Assembly (NCBI GenBank): GCA_937922105.1
Contig: CAKZVN010000232.1
Coordinates: 1 to 9,264, forward strand
Length of the DNA: 9,264 nt
Source of the DNA: an uncultured Litorilinea sp.
GTDB taxonomy: Bacteria > Chloroflexota > Anaerolineae > Caldilineales > Caldilineaceae
Direction of reading: 5' to 3'
Positions within the stretch are counted from its first letter, which is position 1. Every line of letters starts with the position of its first letter. The translations under genes were made by a program, and so were the position numbers. Below are positions 6,718-9,264 of this stretch, piece by piece. The notes beneath the pieces were generated by a model, which was given only the letters and a program-made list of their open reading frames with translations, made no database searches and was not told the DNA's origin.

Positions 6718-7416
6718 TTAGCTGTTGCTGGAGCGCGCCTGCGGCAAGTATTGCAGGATTTTGCCCGCCAGTTTGCTGATGGGCATGGTCTGAAGCCACA
6801 CCTTGCCCGGCCCGGTGAGCGTACCCAAGAACAACCCTTCACCGCCGAAAAGGATGTTGGTAAAGCCGCGCACCATCTCCACGTCGAACTGCACCGTCGG
6901 CTCGAACATGGCGACGTGACCGGTATCCACGCGCAATGTCTCGCCGGGGCCAAGCGAGCGTTCGACAATGTCGCCGTCCAGGTTGACAAAGGCCAAACCA
7001 GGACCGGTGAGCTTTTGTAGGATGAAGCCTTCGCCGCCGAACAGCCCTGCGCCCAGCCGTTTGCGGAAGTGCATGTCCAGGTCCACGCTCTTTTCCGCAC
7101 AGAGGAAGGCGTCGCGCTGAACAATCATTTGCTCCCCGTCGCCCAGCTTGAGGTCGAGGATTGTGCCGGGGAATTCCGAAGCAAAGGCGATTTCGCCCTC
7201 GCCGCCCTCCACATAATAGTCCACGATAAAGAGCGACTCGCCGGAGAGCGCGCGGCGGAACATCTTGCCCAGACCACCGCCGGTATTGGTCTCCATTCGG
7301 ACCCGCTGGGTCATCCAACTCATGCCGCCCGACGACGAGTAGACCCGGTCACCGGGGCGCAAGGTCAAGGTCACCACGGGCAGGTTCTGCCCGAAAATGG
7401 TATAGCTGATCGCCAT
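6718..7416 (-). CDS. AIM24-family protein (TIGR00266/DUF124 type)
   Basis: A 232-residue, glycine-rich, beta-strand protein matching the AIM24/DUF124 family, whose biochemical role in bacteria is not established. It contains repeats about 64-66 residues apart: SGESLFIVDYYV (58-69), FGGEGFILQKLTGPG (126-140) and FGGEGLFLGTLTGPG (190-204), as expected for the family's repeated beta-fold. No signal peptide or membrane segment is evident, suggesting a cytoplasmic protein. The start ATG (7414-7416, complement) is set by a strong AAGGAG (7422-7427, complement) five bases upstream; the 19-codon in-frame extension beyond it lacks family character. It converges on gyrA with six bases between the stop codons and no visible intrinsic terminator. 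It is divergent from mtnA. The promoter was not confidently found; TATGGT (complement of 7488-7493) is the best -10 candidate but has a poor -35. Confidence 0.88.
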   Translation of the reverse strand: MAISYTIFGQNLPVVTLTLRPGDRVYSSSGGMSWMTQRVRMETNTGGGLGKMFRRALSGESLFIVDYYVEGGEGEIAFASEFPGTILDLKLGDGEQMIVQRDAFLCAEKSVDLDMHFRKRLGAGLFGGEGFILQKLTGPGLAFVNLDGDIVERSLGPGETLRVDTGHVAMFEPTVQFDVEMVRGFTNILFGGEGLFLGTLTGPGKVWLQTMPISKLAGKILQYLPQARSSNS

Positions 7417-7496
7417 ACAAACTCCTTCTAAAGCAGTCTTGTCGCAGGTTGAGGAAAGGATGTGCGCCCGCACAGCCGCTCGCTTGTACCATACGA

Positions 7497-7517
7497 GTCA
7501 CCGGTATCTGCGGTGAC
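7497..7517. repeat. Perfect 7-bp inverted repeat in the divergent region
   Basis: GTCACCG (7497-7503) and CGGTGAC (7511-7517) are exact complements seven bases apart, about 80 bases upstream of the AIM24-family start. They overlap the place where a -35 element would lie for the TATGGT (complement of 7488-7493) candidate. This is the position and shape of an operator for a dimeric repressor or activator of the minus-strand gene. No regulator family can be named. Confidence 0.4.
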
Positions 7518-7543
7518 GAACACACTACGCAGGACACCCGTTG

Positions 7544-7559
7544 CGGTTGCAGGCAACCG
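7544..7559. repeat. Perfect 7-bp hairpin-forming inverted repeat
   Basis: CGGTTGC (7544-7550) and GCAACCG (7553-7559) are exact complements around a two-base centre; as RNA it would fold with a slightly opened loop. It lies 25 bases before the -35 of the mtnA-side promoter. A short T run follows only after nine more bases (7569-7572), so it is not a standard terminator. A protein-binding site for control of the downstream promoter is possible. Confidence 0.35.
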
Positions 7560-7583
7560 GTAGGCCGCTTTTGTCGCGCAATT

Positions 7584-7612
7584 TTGACAGCCTCCCTTCT
7601 CTATGCTACCCT
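7584..7612 (+). promoter_or_regulatory. Promoter of the mtnA leader RNA
   Basis: A consensus TTGACA (7584-7589) is followed after 17 bases by TACCCT (7607-7612), which keeps the key first, second and last bases of TATAAT. It is preceded directly by TGC (7604-7606), an extended -10 element. Transcription would start near 7619, about 357 bases before the mtnA start codon, so any mtnA transcript from here carries a very long leader. Confidence 0.66.
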
Positions 7613-7618
7613 ATCCTC

Positions 7619-7931
7619 CGCTGAAATACTGAACGGCAGTCTTCGGCGTTTACCGACTGGGGGGATCGTAGTGCGCCAATTCCCCCGGCAACCCACTGGA
7701 GTCCCGGTTTCCGGTTGCAAGGCGCAGACGCCGGCGCTCAGGTTCGCGGTTGGGCTTTCGCTTAAGCCGTACCTGGGAATCAGGAGGGGATCGCCACCAT
7801 CAGCGCATCCCTGCCTTGCCGGTTTTGCGCAACGAACGGTCAACGGGCAATCGAGCGGGTGGAGTCGGTTCGGGCCGATGTACAATGTCTTGTACGGCGT
7901 TGCCACCCTCTGGGTTCCCGGAGGGTTTTTT
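7619..7931 (+). ncRNA. Structured leader or small RNA upstream of mtnA, class unknown
   Basis: About 310 bases between a promoter and an intrinsic terminator hold no convincing ORF but fold on paper into consecutive hairpins. Pairings read from the sequence: 7657-7666 with 7679-7688 (12-base loop); 7688-7693 with 7713-7718, enclosing 7695-7699 with 7704-7708; 7721-7724 with 7729-7732; 7737-7743 with 7771-7777, enclosing 7753-7757 with 7764-7768; 7786-7791 with 7807-7812, enclosing 7792-7794 with 7803-7805; 7816-7824 with 7842-7850 (one mismatch); 7864-7868 with 7875-7879; 7880-7885 with 7890-7895; then the terminator. Because mtnA starts 44 bases after the terminator, a cis-acting attenuator or riboswitch of methionine salvage is one reading and a free small RNA is the other. 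I do not recognise SAM-I, SAM-IV, cobalamin, RNase P, tmRNA, SRP or 6S signatures. GC-rich DNA folds easily, so structure alone is not proof. Confidence 0.5.
7905..7931 (+). terminator. Rho-independent terminator before mtnA
   Basis: ACCCTCTGG (7905-7913) pairs along its full length with CCGGAGGGT (7918-7926), with one G-U pair, around loop GTTC (7914-7917). A run of six T bases (7926-7931) follows immediately. It lies on the plus strand 44 bases before mtnA, so it ends the leader RNA or conditionally stops transcription into mtnA. Confidence 0.87.
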
Positions 7932-7975
7932 GTTGGGCCGCGTAGGGACCAACCAAGCCGGGAGGGGAGCAGGTT

Positions 7976-9064
7976 ATGCGGACGGTGTTCTGGCAAGACG
8001 GCCAAGTTCAATTGATTGACCAGCGCGTCCTGCCCGCGGAGACGGTGATCGCCTCCTTCGGCACGGTGGACGCGGTGGCGTTTGCCATTCGCGACATGGT
8101 GGTGCGCGGCGCGCCCGCCATCGGCGCAACCGGGGCCTATGGCATGGTGGTGGCGGCCCAGAGCAGCCCGGCAAGCGACGGGCCAGCTCTCCTGGCGGAC
8201 TTGCGCGCGGCCAAAGCGGTCTTGGACGCGGCGCGGCCCACCGCGGTCAACCTGAGTTGGGCAACCGCGCGGTTGCTGGATGTGGCCCAAGCCGCAGTGG
8301 ACGCAGGCGCGTCGGTGGACGCGGTACGTGCCGCGTTGCTTGCCGAAGCCGACGCGCTGGCAGACGAGGATGTGGAGATCAACCGGCGCATGGGCTTTCA
8401 CGGCGCGGCGGTGATCCCGGACGGAGCCAACATCCTACACCACTGTAACACCGGCGCGCTGGCAACGGTGGATTTCGGCACCGCGCTGGGCGTGGTCTAT
8501 GCCTGCCAGGAGCTGGGCAAGTCGGTGCATGTTTGGGTGGACGAGACGCGGCCCCGCTTGCAAGGTGCGCGCCTGACTGCTTGGGAACTCATGCGCGCTG
8601 AGGTCCCCATGCACCTGATCGCGGACAACGCCGCCGGGCATCTGATGCGCACGGGTCAAGTAGACGTAGTTCTTTTCGGCGCGGACCGCGTTGCCGCTAA
8701 CGGTGACGTCGCCAACAAGGTGGGCACGTATAAACTGGCGGTGGTGGCGCGCGAGAACGGTATCCCGGTCTATGCCGTGGTGCCCACCAGCACGATTGAC
8801 TTGAGCCTGCCCGACGGTGACCACATTCCCATCGAAGAGCGCGACGCGCGCGAAGTCACCCACATCGGCGACACCCTAATCGCGCCGGAAGGAGTCCCAG
8901 TCTATAACCCCGCCTTTGATGTGACGCCCTACCGCTACTTGACCGGCATCGTCACCGAAGAGGGCATCTGTTATCCCCCCTTTACCCAGAGTCTGCGTCG
9001 CGCCAAAGAGGCTGCCGAGGCACGCATTGTGGCAGCGCGGCGGGCCAAGCAGGCCTCCGTATGA
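7976..9064 (+). CDS. mtnA: S-methyl-5-thioribose-1-phosphate isomerase
   Basis: The 362-residue product is MtnA, which converts 5-methylthioribose-1-phosphate to 5-methylthioribulose-1-phosphate in the methionine salvage pathway from methylthioadenosine. Family motifs are all present: RGAPAIG (44-50), HCNTGALAT (156-164) with the catalytic cysteine C157, DETRPRLQGARLTAWEL (189-205), GADRVAANGDVANKVGTYKLA (235-255) with catalytic D237, PTSTID (270-275) and YNPAFDVTP (310-318). Length is normal. The homologous eIF2B alpha/beta/delta-like proteins lack this combination of active-site residues, so the assignment is firm. The ATG at 7976 has a GGAGGGG stretch at 7961-7967. The gene follows the structured RNA and terminator, implying regulation by transcript read-through unless a promoter lies in the 44-base gap, where none is seen. 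Its stop overlaps the next start by four bases (ATGA). Confidence 0.96.
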   Translation: MRTVFWQDGQVQLIDQRVLPAETVIASFGTVDAVAFAIRDMVVRGAPAIGATGAYGMVVAAQSSPASDGPALLADLRAAKAVLDAARPTAVNLSWATARLLDVAQAAVDAGASVDAVRAALLAEADALADEDVEINRRMGFHGAAVIPDGANILHHCNTGALATVDFGTALGVVYACQELGKSVHVWVDETRPRLQGARLTAWELMRAEVPMHLIADNAAGHLMRTGQVDVVLFGADRVAANGDVANKVGTYKLAVVARENGIPVYAVVPTSTIDLSLPDGDHIPIEERDAREVTHIGDTLIAPEGVPVYNPAFDVTPYRYLTGIVTEEGICYPPFTQSLRRAKEAAEARIVAARRAKQASV

Positions 9065-9264
9065 CCGCGCCGCGCGGGAACGCCGGCTCGCCCGGGGAAG
9101 CCGTGACCCAGCTACGCACGATTGCCGTCTTTTGTGGGGCCAACAGCGGCGCCTTGCCGCTCTATGCCGAAGCCGCAGCCGCCGTGGGCCGCGAATTGGC
9201 GCGGCGCGGCCTGAACTTGGTCTATGGCGGCGGCAGCGTGGGGTTGATGGGCGTGGTCGCCCAG
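9061..9264 (+). CDS. LOG-family (TIGR00730) nucleotide phosphoribohydrolase-like protein, N-terminal part
   Basis: Sixty-eight codons are visible before the window ends. After a short Gly/Pro-rich start come TIAVFCGANSG (20-30), PLYAEAAAAVGRELARRGLNLVYGGGSVGLMGVVA (33-67), the Rossmann-like nucleotide-binding start of the LOG/'lysine decarboxylase-like' family. Members studied in detail cleave N-glycosidic bonds of purine nucleoside 5'-monophosphates, releasing the base and ribose-5-phosphate. The family's PGGxGTxxE active-site motif lies further downstream and cannot be checked here. The ATG at 9061 overlaps the mtnA stop in an ATGA arrangement, indicating translational coupling and shared transcription. 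Coupling to mtnA suggests a role near adenine nucleotide salvage, but this is inference; many LOG homologues are found beside unrelated genes. Confidence 0.85.
   Translation, partial: MTAPRGNAGSPGEAVTQLRTIAVFCGANSGALPLYAEAAAAVGRELARRGLNLVYGGGSVGLMGVVAQ

Noticed and set aside
6709..6790. Terminator between the convergent gyrA and AIM24 genes
   Set aside because: Only a four-base CTGC/GCAG stem near a short T run was found, inside the AIM24 coding region; too weak to call.
6018..7124. 368-residue minus-strand frame across the end of gyrA and the AIM24 gene
   Set aside because: It is out of frame with the well-supported AIM24 gene on the same strand and antisense to the gyrA tail; its low-complexity Ala/Ser content reflects base composition.
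7657..7720. SAM-I or SAM-IV riboswitch, suggested by a GC hairpin followed by GGCAACC
   Set aside because: The required partner elements (the kink-turn strand before the hairpin and the later GGTGC-type joining region) are missing in the right order, so only a short fragment matches.
7619..7931. RNase P RNA, tmRNA, SRP RNA or cobalamin riboswitch
   Set aside because: I looked for ACAGAAA-type, tRNA-like 3' end, GGAAGGAAGCA-type and cobalamin-box signatures by eye and found none. A covariance-model search would be decisive.
7449..8015. 188-residue plus-strand frame across the mtnA leader
   Set aside because: It spans the promoter, hairpins and terminator and overlaps the mtnA start in another frame; no family resemblance.
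7601..8401. 266-residue minus-strand frame across the leader region and mtnA
   Set aside because: It is antisense to mtnA and to the terminator, with no family resemblance and no credible start signal.

Overview
The window reads as a chromosomal segment of a GC-rich bacterium. Nearly all of it is ordinary housekeeping sequence, with one accessory gene pair and one unexplained transcribed intergenic region. The mix of a Gram-positive-type SOS box in front of uvrB, an HEPN/MNT pair, an AIM24-family protein, a GyrA with an unusual tail and an MtnA fits the phylum Chloroflexota (perhaps Anaerolineae-like). That placement is an inference from gene content and style; no rRNA or other decisive marker is present.

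Layout, left to right. (1) 1-678 is the 3' end of an ATP-grasp enzyme gene. (2) 679-973 is a regulatory gap with a good sigma70-type promoter (818-846) and a 24-bp LexA/SOS palindrome (851-874) sitting on the expected transcription start. (3) 974-2989 is uvrB. (4) Ten bases later come mntA (3000-3392) and hepT (3382-3771), a nucleotidyltransferase/HEPN toxin-antitoxin-type pair with lower GC than its neighbours. (5) After 27 bases comes gyrA (3799-6711), whose protein has a degenerate GyrA box and a roughly 146-residue Ala/Pro/basic tail. (6) An AIM24-family gene lies convergently on the minus strand (6718-7416). (7) 7417-7975 is a 559-base divergent intergenic region. It has inverted repeats, a promoter (7584-7612), about 300 bases that fold on paper into a chain of hairpins, and a clear intrinsic terminator (7905-7931). 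(8) mtnA (7976-9064) follows, overlapping by four bases the start of a LOG-family gene cut off by the window end (9061-9264).

How it works together. uvrB, mntA, hepT and gyrA all point the same way, with gaps of 27 bases or less and no visible terminator. They could therefore be read from the SOS-controlled promoter in front of uvrB, which would tie a toxin-antitoxin pair to DNA damage and place gyrA downstream of it. MtnA belongs to methionine salvage from methylthioadenosine. Its RNA leader, ending in a terminator 44 bases before the start codon, looks like either an attenuation-type regulator or a separate small RNA, and it matches no RNA class I could recognise by eye. The LOG-like gene coupled to mtnA suggests a link to adenine nucleotide salvage, which is inference only.

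The two places most worth a second look are the structured leader before mtnA and the MNT-HEPN pair lodged between uvrB and gyrA.
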